The notes under the pieces are model-generated. The model was not told where the DNA came from. It ran no database searches and saw only the letters and a program-made list of their open reading frames with translations. From assembly GCF_014635065.1 (NCBI RefSeq), contig NZ_BMCG01000001.1, positions 310,001 to 374,000 of the forward strand: a DNA stretch of 64,000 bases, written 5' to 3'. Shown here in pieces: positions 54,386 through 63,565 of this stretch. The stretch comes from Oxalicibacterium flavum (lineage in GTDB: Bacteria; Pseudomonadota; Gammaproteobacteria; Burkholderiales; Burkholderiaceae_D). Numbering within the stretch: position 1 is the stretch's first letter; each line of letters opens with the position of its first letter. The position numbers and the translations under genes are program-made.

Positions 54386-56593
54386 ATGGCATCCCGCACT
54401 CCATCCTTCCTCAAACCCACGCTTCTCGTCTGCGCCCTGCAAGCCGTCCTGCCGCTGCTGGCTCAGGCGCAGGAAACCGAACCCACGACGACCACGCAAC
54501 TGGAAGCGATCACCGTCACTTCCAGTGCCGATGCCTCGGCAGAAGGACTCACAAAACCGTACGCAGGTGGACAAATCGCACGTGGCGGCCGAGTCGGTAT
54601 CCTTGGCAATCAAGACATGATGGATACGCCATTCAGCAGCACCGCGTACACAAACGAACTGATCCAGAATCAACAGGCCAAGAGTGTCGCCGACGTCCTT
54701 CAGAACGATCCGACCGTACGACTGGCACGCGGCTTCGGCAACTTCCAGGAGTTGTACATGATCCGTGGCTTCAACGTTTATTCAGATGACATGTCCTATA
54801 ACGGTCTTTATGGACTGCTTCCCCGACAATACGTTGCCGCCGAATTGCTCGAACGCGTCGAGGTGTTTCGCGGCGCAAGCGCATTTCTGAATGGTGCAGC
54901 GCCGGGCAGTAGTGCGATTGGCGGGACGGTCAATGTTCTTCCCAAAAGAGCCGGCAACGATCCGCTAACTCAATTGAATGTTGGCGTCGAAAGCGACGGA
55001 CAATATCAGCTTGGCCTGGACTTCTCCCGCAGATTCGGTGCTGACAATGCTTCTGGAATACGAGTAAACGCTGTACGCCGTGACGGCGAAACGGCAGTCA
55101 ATAATGAAAAACGCGAACTGAATTTACTCGCAGTGGGCTGGGATTGGCGCAGCCGTGACATCCGTATTTCCGCAGATATTGGCTATCAAGAACACAATCT
55201 AAAAGGGCCTCGTCCAAACGTAACACCCAATGGCGTCATACCTGCAGCGCCTGACGCATCCAAAAACTTTGGACAATCTTGGACGCGCTCGGATTCCGAA
55301 GACACGTTTGGAACATTGCGCGCCGAGTTCGATTTGAATCCAGGCACGACCGCTTGGATTGCTGGCGGCTTTCGCGAGGGCCGCGAAGACAACATACTGG
55401 CAGGACCAACTGTCAACAACTTGAATGGCGATTCGACTTATAACCGCGCCGACAATGTACGAGAAGACAGCGTAAGAACACTGGAAACCGGTGCTCGCGG
55501 AAAATTTGATATCGGTTCCGTCAAGCATTCATGGGTCTTGTCTGCATCCACACTATCTTCCCAGGAGCGCAACGCCTACGCATGGTCACCTTCAGGTGCC
55601 CCCTATCCAAATCTTTACAACCCCGAAACAATCCCCGCTCCTGCAGCAGTTGGAGGTTTTGCAGGCGGTCAGCTTAATGACCCTCACGTAATCGGCAAGA
55701 CTAACCTCACCAGCTTTGCCTTGGCAGATACCATGTCATTCATGGATGATCGTATGCTGCTGACACTCGGCGCACGTCATCAGGAAATTCACAGTCGCGG
55801 CTACGACTACAACGACGGCAGTGAAAGCAGTAACTATAAGAAAAGCAAAGTGACTCCAATGGCGGGCTTAGTATTTAAAGCAAGCAAAGAACTGTCTTTC
55901 TACGGCAATTACAGCGAAGGAATGCAGAAAGGTGATATCGCACCTTTACGCACGGGCTCCCCAGCCAGACCTGTCTCCAACGGCGGACAAGTAACTGCTC
56001 CCTACATCGCGAAACAAAAAGAACTTGGCATTAAGTATGACGCCGGTCGTTTTGGCGGCAGCCTGAACTTGTTTGAGATCAAGCGTCCATCTGGCTATGT
56101 GAACGCCAGCGATACCTTCGTCACGGATGGCGAACAACGCAATCGCGGCATAGAACTGAGTATGTTCGGAGAAGTCCAGCGTGGATTGCGACTGCTTGGC
56201 GGCTTGACGTTGATTGACGCAGAACAAGTCAGAAGCAATGTCCCCGCCAACAACGGAAACGATGTGATCGGAGTTCCTCGCACGATGGTTAACCTGGGCG
56301 CCGACTGGGACATCCCTGGCATCACTGGCTTGAGTCTCAATGGCCGTGTGGTATATACATCCTCGCAAAATGCGAATGCCGCCGATACGCTGAAAATACC
56401 GTCGTGGACTCGCGTCGATCTCGGTGCGCGCTATCTGACCACCATCGGCAACAGACTAGTGACTTGGCGTGCGCGTGTCGACAATGTCACCGATCGCAAT
56501 TATTGGGCTTCTGTTGGCGGCTACCCAGGTAGCAACTATCTGGTTCTAGGCGCTCCTCGCACCTTCGTCGTATCGGCCTCCATCGAGTTCTGA
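54386..56593 (+). CDS. TonB-dependent siderophore receptor
   Basis: A 735-residue outer membrane receptor: signal peptide ending AQAQ (about residue 31), TonB-box region LEAITVTS, plug domain (about 60-170) with QNDPTVRLARGFGNFQ and RVEVFRGASAFLNGA, and a beta-barrel ending in aromatic SASIEF. It looks like ferric-siderophore receptors of the catecholate/hydroxamate class. The central and C-terminal part (about 55.0-56.4 kb) is less GC-rich than neighbours and may be acquired. No N-terminal STN signalling domain. SD AAGGAA precedes ATG 54386. Coupled with the next gene by TGATG. Confidence 0.94.
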   Translation: MASRTPSFLKPTLLVCALQAVLPLLAQAQETEPTTTTQLEAITVTSSADASAEGLTKPYAGGQIARGGRVGILGNQDMMDTPFSSTAYTNELIQNQQAKSVADVLQNDPTVRLARGFGNFQELYMIRGFNVYSDDMSYNGLYGLLPRQYVAAELLERVEVFRGASAFLNGAAPGSSAIGGTVNVLPKRAGNDPLTQLNVGVESDGQYQLGLDFSRRFGADNASGIRVNAVRRDGETAVNNEKRELNLLAVGWDWRSRDIRISADIGYQEHNLKGPRPNVTPNGVIPAAPDASKNFGQSWTRSDSEDTFGTLRAEFDLNPGTTAWIAGGFREGREDNILAGPTVNNLNGDSTYNRADNVREDSVRTLETGARGKFDIGSVKHSWVLSASTLSSQERNAYAWSPSGAPYPNLYNPETIPAPAAVGGFAGGQLNDPHVIGKTNLTSFALADTMSFMDDRMLLTLGARHQEIHSRGYDYNDGSESSNYKKSKVTPMAGLVFKASKELSFYGNYSEGMQKGDIAPLRTGSPARPVSNGGQVTAPYIAKQKELGIKYDAGRFGGSLNLFEIKRPSGYVNASDTFVTDGEQRNRGIELSMFGEVQRGLRLLGGLTLIDAEQVRSNVPANNGNDVIGVPRTMVNLGADWDIPGITGLSLNGRVVYTSSQNANAADTLKIPSWTRVDLGARYLTTIGNRLVTWRARVDNVTDRNYWASVGGYPGSNYLVLGAPRTFVVSASIEF

Positions 56594-57726
56594 TGACCGG
56601 CACCAATCTCCGCCGCTGGGCATGGATCCACAAGTGGTCCAGCCTGGTGTGCACGCTTTTCATGCTGTTGCTGTGCCTGACCGGGCTGCCGCTGATCTTT
56701 CATCACGAGATCGGCCATCTGCTCGGCACGGAAATCGAGGCGCCGGAGATGGCGGCCGATGCGCCGCGCATCAGCATGGATCGCGTGATGGAGATTGCGA
56801 AGGCGCAGCATCCGGACAAGGTCGGCATGTTCGCCTCGCAGGAAGAGGATGACGACCGCGTCTGGTACGTCACGCTGTCCGATACGCCGACGTCCGAAAC
56901 CGGCATGAAGCAGGTCGCGGTCGATGCGCGTACCGGCGATGTGCTCGGCCAGCCGCAACTCGACCGCGGCTTCATGTACATCATGTTCTCGCTGCACGTC
57001 AACCTGTTTGCCGGACTGACCGGCATGCTGTTCCTCGGCTTCATGGGCATGCTGTTGCTGGTGGCGATCATTTCCGGCGTGGTGCTGTATGGGCCGTTCA
57101 TGAAGAAGCTCGAGTTCGGCACCGTGCGCGCGGAGCGCTCCACCCGCCTCAAGTGGCTGGACCTGCACAACCTGCTCGGCATCGTCACGCTGGCGTGGCT
57201 GCTGGTGGTCGGCGCCACCGGCGTCATCAATACCTGGGCCGATCTGGTGATCAAGTACTGGCAGTTCGACCAGATGGCGGAAATGATCGCGCCCTACAAG
57301 GGCAAGCCGCCGCTGACCGAGTTCGGCTCGCTGCAGAAATCGGTCGAGGCGGCCGTGGCGCTGGAGCCGGACATGAAGATCGGCTTCATCGCCTTTCCCG
57401 GCACCACCTTCAGCAGCCCGCATCACTATGCCATCTTCATGCGCGGCACGGAGAACCTGACCTCGCGCCTGTTCAAGCCGGTGCTGGTTGACGCCAGCAC
57501 GGCGGAAGTGACGGACAGCCGCACCCTGCCCTGGTACGCGACCGCGCTGCTGATCTCGCAGCCGCTGCACTTTGGCGACTACGGCGGCCGGCCGATGCAG
57601 ATCATGTGGGCGATCCTCGACATCCTTTCCATCGTCGTGCTGGGCAGCGGCCTGTACCTGTGGATCGTGCGCCGCAAGACTACGGAAGCACGCATGGAAA
57701 AACTGATCCAGGCACGCCAAACCTGA
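56593..57726 (+). CDS. PepSY-associated TM protein, siderophore-linked
   Basis: A 377-residue inner membrane protein with four helices and PepSY-like periplasmic domains. It opens RRWAWIHKWSSLVCTLFMLLLCLTG (family marker) with FHHEIGHL, and LDLHNLLGIVTLAWLLVVGATG; conserved His residues at helix ends are common to the PiuB/FoxB group, suspected to reduce ferric siderophores in the periplasm. The start overlaps the receptor stop, so both share the Fur promoter at 54284. Confidence 0.9.
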   Translation: MTGTNLRRWAWIHKWSSLVCTLFMLLLCLTGLPLIFHHEIGHLLGTEIEAPEMAADAPRISMDRVMEIAKAQHPDKVGMFASQEEDDDRVWYVTLSDTPTSETGMKQVAVDARTGDVLGQPQLDRGFMYIMFSLHVNLFAGLTGMLFLGFMGMLLLVAIISGVVLYGPFMKKLEFGTVRAERSTRLKWLDLHNLLGIVTLAWLLVVGATGVINTWADLVIKYWQFDQMAEMIAPYKGKPPLTEFGSLQKSVEAAVALEPDMKIGFIAFPGTTFSSPHHYAIFMRGTENLTSRLFKPVLVDASTAEVTDSRTLPWYATALLISQPLHFGDYGGRPMQIMWAILDILSIVVLGSGLYLWIVRRKTTEARMEKLIQARQT

Positions 57727-57781
57727 GGACGACCTGACCACCTCCATTGTCCACCTCGCGCAACACTCGCCGCGCCAAAAA

Positions 57782-57825
57782 TTGACGCCCGCAATCGCCG
57801 AGTGTGACAATGATAAGCATTCTCA
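57782..57825 (+). promoter_or_regulatory. Fur-controlled promoter of the first ECF sigma gene
   Basis: TTGACG (57782-57787), 18 bp, GACAAT (57806-57811), overlapping the Fur box TGATAAGCATTCTCA (57811-57825). The second sigma gene has the same plan at 62941. Confidence 0.82.
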
Positions 57826-57903
57826 ATTAAATCCAGGCAGCCAGCAGTCCATTGGAACGCAGCCAGCTTGTTTCCATTGCCGACATCCGTCTGGAGTTTG
57901 CTC

Positions 57904-58413
57904 GTGACCACCGCACTTCAATCCGATCTCGTTACCCAGTTGTACCGCCAGCATCACGGCTGGCTGGTCGGCCTGTTGCGGCGCAAGCTCGGCAATCTCG
58001 ATCACGCCGACGACCTGGCGCAGGACACCTTCGCCCGCATCCTGACCGCGCGCGACACGCCCTCGCTGAACGAACCGCGTGCCTATCTGACCACCGTTTC
58101 CTCGCGCCTGATCGCGCAGTACTTCCGCCGCCTGTCGCTGGAACGTTCGTATCTGGATGCGCTGGCGTCCATGCCGGAAGACAGCGCGCCTTCGCCCGAG
58201 ACGCGCATGCTGGTGCTCGAGGCGCTGACAGCCGTCAGCCGCGTGCTCGACGGCCTGAGCCCGCGCGTGCGCGACATCTTTCTGCTCTCGCAACTCGATG
58301 GTCTGCCGTATGCGGAAATCGCGGCACGCCACGGCATGACCGTCAATGCCGTGCAAAAATCCATGATCCGCGCCTACCAGCATTGCTACGCAGCGGTGTA
58401 TGCTGCGCCGTAA
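57904..58413 (+). CDS. ECF sigma factor, FecI-like (first copy)
   Basis: A 169-residue ECF sigma factor of the iron group. Region 2 is in QLYRQHHGWLVGLLRRKLGN and DLAQDTFARIL, and region 4 in LSPRVRDIFLLSQLDGLPYAEIAARHGMTVNAVQKSM with a helix-turn-helix (marker). Start GTG 57904 has GGAG seven bases before. Under low iron it would be made and held by FecR (58435) until the receptor at 59592 binds its ligand. Confidence 0.92.
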   Translation: MTTALQSDLVTQLYRQHHGWLVGLLRRKLGNLDHADDLAQDTFARILTARDTPSLNEPRAYLTTVSSRLIAQYFRRLSLERSYLDALASMPEDSAPSPETRMLVLEALTAVSRVLDGLSPRVRDIFLLSQLDGLPYAEIAARHGMTVNAVQKSMIRAYQHCYAAVYAAP

Positions 58414-58434
58414 TTCCGTTTTCCCGCTTCTTCC

Positions 58435-59451
58435 ATGTCGTCCATTCCGCCGCTGTTCGCACCACGCTCCGACTCCGCCATCGATCCCGATGTCGTCCAG
58501 CAAGCCATCGTCTGGCTGGTGACGCTGCAATCGGGCGCCGCCAGCGAGGCCGAGCAGCATGCGTGCGCAGCATGGCGGCAGGCCGATCCACGGCATGAAC
58601 AGGCATGGCAGCGTCTAAGCGCCATCGGTGACGACATGCGCCATGGCAGCAGCAAGGCATCGCCCTCCTTCATTCGCGGCGTGCTGCGCGGCAGCGACCG
58701 CCGCACGCGCCGGACCGTGCTCAAATCCCTTGCCGGCCTGGGCGTTGTCGGCGGCGGCTTCCTCGTCGTGCGCAAGCAGCCGGCATGGCAAGCGATGACG
58801 GCCGATCAGCACACGGCCACCGGCGAACAGCGCCGCATTGTGCTTGCTGACGGCACCGAGCTTCTGCTCAATACCGCGACTGCCATCGACATCGCATTCG
58901 ACGATACCCTGCGCCAGGTCGCGCTGCTGCAAGGCGAAATCATGGTGACCACGGCAGCGGACCCGGCCGGCAGACCGTTCGAGATCCTGACGCGCCACGG
59001 CCGCATCCATCCGGTCGGCACCCGCTTCACCGTGGCGCACGATACGGCGCTGCGCGTGCCGACCAAGGTCGCCGTGCTCGAAGGCGCAGTCGATGTGATC
59101 GCCCTGCACGACAGCCGCAGCGTACGCGTGCTGGCGGGGCAGGAAACGCTCTTCACGTCCGATCTGGTCGAACCGCCGCATGAACTGTCCGCTGCCACCA
59201 CGGCGTGGACCGACGGCATGCTGGTGGTGGAACGCATGCGGCTGGAAGAATTCGTCGCCGAACTGGCGCGCTATCGGAAAGGCGTGCTGCGCTGCGATCC
59301 GGCCGTGGCCGACCTGCGCGTCAGCGGCGCTTTCCCGCTGCGCGACACCGACGCGGTACTCGGGTTGCTGGCCGAAACCCTGCCGATCGAACTGTCCTAC
59401 GCGACCCGCTTCTGGACCACGGTACGCCCGCGCGCCGAAGCGCCAACATGA
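58435..59451 (+). CDS. FecR-like anti-sigma regulator (first copy)
   Basis: A 338-residue inner membrane protein. Cytoplasmic N-terminal part (about 1-95) with the conserved tryptophans AIVWLVTLQSG and AWRQADPRHEQAWQRL, one membrane helix near 98-113, and a periplasmic FecR domain with TATGEQRRIVLADGTELLLNTATAIDI and RHGRIHPVGTRFTV (markers). It passes the signal from the receptor STN domain to the sigma. 21 bp after the sigma gene, so they are an operon. Confidence 0.93.
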   Translation: MSSIPPLFAPRSDSAIDPDVVQQAIVWLVTLQSGAASEAEQHACAAWRQADPRHEQAWQRLSAIGDDMRHGSSKASPSFIRGVLRGSDRRTRRTVLKSLAGLGVVGGGFLVVRKQPAWQAMTADQHTATGEQRRIVLADGTELLLNTATAIDIAFDDTLRQVALLQGEIMVTTAADPAGRPFEILTRHGRIHPVGTRFTVAHDTALRVPTKVAVLEGAVDVIALHDSRSVRVLAGQETLFTSDLVEPPHELSAATTAWTDGMLVVERMRLEEFVAELARYRKGVLRCDPAVADLRVSGAFPLRDTDAVLGLLAETLPIELSYATRFWTTVRPRAEAPT

Positions 59452-59468
59452 CGTGTGGACTACATCCG

Positions 59469-59490
59469 TTTCACATAAAAATATTTTTCA
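59469..59490. promoter_or_regulatory. AT palindrome in the fecR / fecA-like gap
   Basis: AAAAATATTTTT (59477-59488) inside two TTTCAC copies (59469-59474, 59485-59490) 16 bp apart. Possible ECF-sigma promoter or operator for the receptor; the FecI consensus is not matched well. Confidence 0.35.
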
Positions 59491-59591
59491 CTGAAGAAGG
59501 CAGATTCGTCCGGCTCGTGCATCAAGGGAGATAGAAGCACTGCAAACATCGCAGTGCCGGACTCCATCGATACACGAAAAGGATTGATCAG

Positions 59592-62081
59592 ATGTCTTCC
59601 CGCCGCACTTCCGCAGCCGGTGCCAAACACGCCGGCTTCACTCCGACTCCCGTGGCGCACGCCGCCCGCCTGCTCCTGCTGGGCACGCTCGCCGTGGGCG
59701 CCATCTACGCACTGCCGGCTGCCGCACAGCAGACGAATGCCACCGCATCCGCCGAAGCGCGCAGCTACAACATTCCGGCCGGTACGCTGGATCAGGTATT
59801 GGGCCGCTTCGGCCGCGAAGCCGGTGTCATGATCGCCATCGACCCCGCGCTGACGAGCGGCCTGCAAAGCAACGGTCTGCAAGGAAACCACAGTGTTGCC
59901 AGCGGCCTGAGCACCTTGCTGGCGCCGCATCAGCTGGAAGCGGTGGGTGGCAGCAGCGGCTATCGGTTACGTCGTGTGCCGGCCGGAGACGCGGCAATGC
60001 TGCCGGCCGTTTCGGTAACGACTTCGGTACGTGACGCAGGCACGGAGGGCACCCGTTCCTATGCCGCACGCGCCACGACAATCGGCAAGACCTCGCAAAC
60101 CCTGCGCGAGACGCCTCAACCGGTTACCGTGTTGACTCGTCAATTCCTAGACGACCGCATTCTTCCTGACCTGACGGACGTCCTGCAGAACACACCGGGC
60201 GTAACCGTCGATTACACCGATAGTGAACGCGTCAATTACTTCTCGCGCGGCTATCAGATCGATGCGCTTCAGGTGGACGGCATGACCTTCAACCAGGGTG
60301 GCTCGGCATTCGTGCAACCGGACACCGCCGTCCTCGATCGCGTGGAAATCCTGCGCGGCGCTTCGGGCATGATCCGCGGTTCCGGTAATCCTTCGGCAAC
60401 GGTCAACATGGTGCGCAAGCGTCCTACGGCGGATTTCCAGGCATCGGCCGCTCTGACCCTGGGTTCCTGGGATCGGCGTCGTCTGGAAGCAGACGTTTCC
60501 GGAACGCTCAATGAAGCCGGCACCTTGCGTGGTCGTCTGGTTGCGGTCGATGACGACAAGGAATTCTTCCAAAAGGGCCGCACGGAGCACAAACAGGTTT
60601 TCTATGGTGTGGTGGAAGCAGACATCAGCCCGCGCACGACCTGGACCACCAGCCTGCAATACATGGATCTCGATGCAAGCGGAGCATGGGGCAACCTGCC
60701 TGGCAACTTCGACGGCACGCCGCTGAACCTGCCACGCAACACCTATCTCGGCGCAGCCTGGAACCGTTGGGACCGCTACAACACGCAGGCATTCACCGAA
60801 ATTCAGCATCGCTTCGACAATGAATGGAGCCTGAAAGTTAATGCTGCTTATACGCAGTTCCGCTTGAGGGACTTCAAACAGTCGTACATGAGCCGTCCGG
60901 CAGGCGCCACCAATCCCTATCTGATGAGCGTGACCCAGTCTCATTACATCGGTGCAGAAAATGATCAGCTCAGCGCCAGCGCCGTAGCAAATGGCCCTTT
61001 CACTTTATTCGGCCGCAAACACGAGTTGACCTTTGGAGCCGAAACCGTCCGAAACAAGGCCACCGATAGCCGTGGCGTTGCAACCTCGTCAATTGGCGCT
61101 CCAATCATTGATATTCGCAACTGGGATCCCTACACAAGCTATGCAGAAATAGATCAACCCATTACTGCTGCTCCCAACAAGCCGAACACAACCAGTCAAC
61201 AAGCGCTATTTGGTACAGCGCGCTTCTCAATCACTGATCCATTCACAGTCCTCGCGGGTGCGCGTATCAGTTGGTGGGATTACAAATCGGATGGTCAGCC
61301 GACCACCAATTACAAGGTGACGCGCGAGATCACGCCTTACGCTGCTGCAATCTATGACCTGTCCAGGAACATCAGCGCCTACGCCAGCTACACCGAAATC
61401 TTCACGCCACAGAGCGCCAAAGACATCAATGACAATATTCTTGATCCCATCCGCGGGGAAGATTACGAAGCTGGCTTGAAGGGCGAATTCTTCGAAGGTC
61501 GTCTGAACGCATCGATCGGCATCTTCCGTATCAACAACGTTGGCAAGGCGGTTGACGATGCAAGCAGCCTGCGACCATGCCCCAACAATCCTACTGTCGA
61601 TGCATACTGCAAGATCGCGGGAGGCAAGACCCGCAGCGAAGGCTGGGAAGCAGAAGTATCCGGCGAAATTCTGCCCGGCTGGTCGATGATGGCGGGTTAT
61701 ACCAACACGCGCACCAAGTACATCATCGATACCTCCGCTGCCAATGTCGGTCAGCCGCTGCGCAGTATCGATCCGCGTCACCTGTTCCGTCTGTTCACGA
61801 CCTATCGTCTCGACGGCAATCTGCAAGGATGGACCATCGGTGGCGGTGCACAGGTACAGAGCGATTCGTACGTCCGGTCCGGCACCATCACTTCGCGTCA
61901 AGGTGGTTATGCCGTCTATAACGCGATGGCAAGCTATCGCTTTAACGACCGCTACTCTGTACAGATCAACATCAACAACCTGTTCGACAAGATCTATTAC
62001 AAGAAATTCGCACCGACCGGTATCGGCTACTACTATGGCGATCCACGCAACGTGATGGTCTCGCTGCGCGCCAAGTTCTGA
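59592..62081 (+). CDS. TonB-dependent siderophore receptor with STN signalling domain (FecA/FpvA type)
   Basis: An 829-residue outer membrane receptor. Long signal peptide (to about residue 48, AAAQQ), STN domain (about 55-118: YNIPAGTLDQVLGRFGREAGV), TonB-box region, plug (about 155-260: RETPQPVTVLTRQFLDD, NTPGVTVDY, RVEILRGASGMIRGSG) and beta-barrel with C-terminal RAKF. STN makes it the sensor for the FecR and sigma pair just upstream. Resembles ferric hydroxamate or pyoverdine-type receptors (FhuE, FpvA), not FecA of citrate, by plug sequence. SD AAAGGA upstream. Confidence 0.94.
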   Translation: MSSRRTSAAGAKHAGFTPTPVAHAARLLLLGTLAVGAIYALPAAAQQTNATASAEARSYNIPAGTLDQVLGRFGREAGVMIAIDPALTSGLQSNGLQGNHSVASGLSTLLAPHQLEAVGGSSGYRLRRVPAGDAAMLPAVSVTTSVRDAGTEGTRSYAARATTIGKTSQTLRETPQPVTVLTRQFLDDRILPDLTDVLQNTPGVTVDYTDSERVNYFSRGYQIDALQVDGMTFNQGGSAFVQPDTAVLDRVEILRGASGMIRGSGNPSATVNMVRKRPTADFQASAALTLGSWDRRRLEADVSGTLNEAGTLRGRLVAVDDDKEFFQKGRTEHKQVFYGVVEADISPRTTWTTSLQYMDLDASGAWGNLPGNFDGTPLNLPRNTYLGAAWNRWDRYNTQAFTEIQHRFDNEWSLKVNAAYTQFRLRDFKQSYMSRPAGATNPYLMSVTQSHYIGAENDQLSASAVANGPFTLFGRKHELTFGAETVRNKATDSRGVATSSIGAPIIDIRNWDPYTSYAEIDQPITAAPNKPNTTSQQALFGTARFSITDPFTVLAGARISWWDYKSDGQPTTNYKVTREITPYAAAIYDLSRNISAYASYTEIFTPQSAKDINDNILDPIRGEDYEAGLKGEFFEGRLNASIGIFRINNVGKAVDDASSLRPCPNNPTVDAYCKIAGGKTRSEGWEAEVSGEILPGWSMMAGYTNTRTKYIIDTSAANVGQPLRSIDPRHLFRLFTTYRLDGNLQGWTIGGGAQVQSDSYVRSGTITSRQGGYAVYNAMASYRFNDRYSVQININNLFDKIYYKKFAPTGIGYYYGDPRNVMVSLRAKF

Positions 62082-62097
62082 TTTACCAAGGCAAGAC

Positions 62098-62133
62098 AAA
62101 AAAGCCGCTCCAGTTATGGAGCGGCTTTTTTTT
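62098..62133. terminator. Bidirectional terminator after the FecA-type receptor
   Basis: AAAAGCCGCTCC-AGTTAT-GGAGCGGCTTTTTTTT; also suits the DUF3016 gene on minus. Confidence 0.92.
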
Positions 62134-62198
62134 GATCATCACCACGGCGATAGCTTTGCTTCACAGACGGCAACCGGTGCACACAACAGATTCCAGCG

Positions 62199-62726
62199 TT
62201 ACGGCCTCTGCGGAAACTCCTTGCGCACCCAATCGTCCAGCAGCGTCTTCTCGTAGCGCAGCGGATCGTTCGAGTACATATTGGTACGCGACAGGAAACC
62301 CAAGTCGCGCAGTTCGCGCTTGCCGGAGGACAGCGTGCTGCCATCCGCCGCCAGCAGACGGAACGTCAGGTCGATGCGCGGTGGATAAATGTCGCGCACG
62401 ATGCGCACGTCGTAGGACGACGGGCCGCGCCACGGCTCGACGCTGCCGGCGCGCTCGATGTGAGTGAAGGCGATGTCCAGCTTCTGTCCTGCCGACAGCA
62501 CGCGGCTCGCACGTTCCTGGATATGACGGGTCAGCGACTGCTCGGTGGAGCGCAGCGCCGCCTCGGATTCGTTCGGCGCCTTGCGCAGGTCGGCGCGCCA
62601 GACATCCGGTGCGTACTGTACGGTCACCGCATCCGTCGACACCTGCGGCGCGGGCGAAGTGGCACAGGCGGCCAGCGCGCAGGTTACCGCGAGCAAACAG
62701 ACACGGCCAATGGAACAGACGTTCAT
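62199..62726 (-). CDS. DUF3016 lipoprotein
   Basis: A 175-residue lipoprotein: LAVTCALAAC lipobox with Cys24, then a DUF3016 domain with DIAFTHIERAGSVEPWRG, VRIVRDIYPPRIDLTFRLL and SNDPLRYEKTLLDDWVR. Function unknown for the family. SD AAAGGAGAA before ATG 62726. It is placed between two iron signalling sets and has a Fur box upstream at 62773, so it is probably iron-regulated too. Confidence 0.87.
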   Translation of the reverse strand: MNVCSIGRVCLLAVTCALAACATSPAPQVSTDAVTVQYAPDVWRADLRKAPNESEAALRSTEQSLTRHIQERASRVLSAGQKLDIAFTHIERAGSVEPWRGPSSYDVRIVRDIYPPRIDLTFRLLAADGSTLSSGKRELRDLGFLSRTNMYSNDPLRYEKTLLDDWVRKEFPQRP

Positions 62727-62772
62727 ATCGTTTCTCCTTTTCTGGCAAGGGCAGGCGACGGATAGCAAGCCA

Positions 62773-62787
62773 TGATAATCATTCTTG
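62773..62787. promoter_or_regulatory. Fur box upstream of the DUF3016 gene
   Basis: TGATAATCATTCTTG, first half perfect to the consensus and second half partial, 47 bp before ATG 62726. Confidence 0.65.
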
Positions 62788-62940
62788 ATAAATCGCGTCT
62801 TCCATGCTGCCGAGCATCGCCTCGCCTTGCCGCGCCATGTCCGGACAATTATCTGCCTTGGAGCAGCGTGCCATTGCAGCACAACCGCAGCATGCACAAC
62901 CCTTCTGTGCAGTTCATGCAACGCAGCGTGAGGCGGCAGA

Positions 62941-62984
62941 TTGACGTTCCAACCCGGAATCGCAGATAATGAGAACAATTCTCA
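62941..62984 (+). promoter_or_regulatory. Fur-controlled promoter of the second ECF sigma gene
   Basis: TTGACG (62941-62946), 18 bp, GATAAT (62965-62970), Fur box TGAGAACAATTCTCA (62970-62984), almost a perfect palindrome. It belongs to the 332-bp gap 62727-63058, which otherwise holds no gene. Confidence 0.85.
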
Positions 62985-63058
62985 AATAAGCAGCCAGCTC
63001 ACCGACACGGAAAGCAAGCCAGTTTGGCGTCCCGACCGGACGCATCTGGAGCAAGACA

Positions 63059-63565
63059 GTGAGCATCGCACGCCCTACCGATCCCATCGCAGACATCTAC
63101 AGCCAGCATCACGGCTGGCTGCTGCGCTGGCTGCGCGGCAAGCTCAACTGCGCGGACCAGGCTGCCGATCTGGCGCAAGATACCTTCCTGCGGCTGCTGA
63201 CGGCGCCACCCGAACAACCCCATTCCCTGCGGGAACCGCGCGCCTACCTGACCACGGTGGCGCAGCGGCTGGTCATCGACCACTACCGCCGCCATTCGCT
63301 CGAACAGGCGTGGCTGGACACGCTGGCACGCCTGCCGGAGCCGATGGCGCCCTCGCCCGAGGATCGCCTGCTGGTGCTGGAAACACTGCACCGCATCGAC
63401 GCCATGCTAGACGGCCTGCTGCCGCCGGTGCGCAGCGCCTTCCTGCTGTCGCAGCTCGAAGGACTCGGCTATGCCGAGATCGCCACGCGGCTCGGCATCA
63501 GCGAACGCACGGTCAAACGCTACATGGTGCAGGCATTCGAACGCTGCATCCTCCTCATCGCATGA
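63059..63565 (+). CDS. ECF sigma factor, FecI-like (second copy)
   Basis: A 168-residue paralogue of the sigma at 57904. QHHGWLLRWLRGKLN, DLAQDTFLRLL, and region 4 LPPVRSAFLLSQLEGLGYAEIATRLGISERTVKRYM (markers). Start GTG 63059 with GGAG before it, the same layout as the first copy. The stop overlaps the next FecR gene (ATGA). Confidence 0.92.
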   Translation: MSIARPTDPIADIYSQHHGWLLRWLRGKLNCADQAADLAQDTFLRLLTAPPEQPHSLREPRAYLTTVAQRLVIDHYRRHSLEQAWLDTLARLPEPMAPSPEDRLLVLETLHRIDAMLDGLLPPVRSAFLLSQLEGLGYAEIATRLGISERTVKRYMVQAFERCILLIA

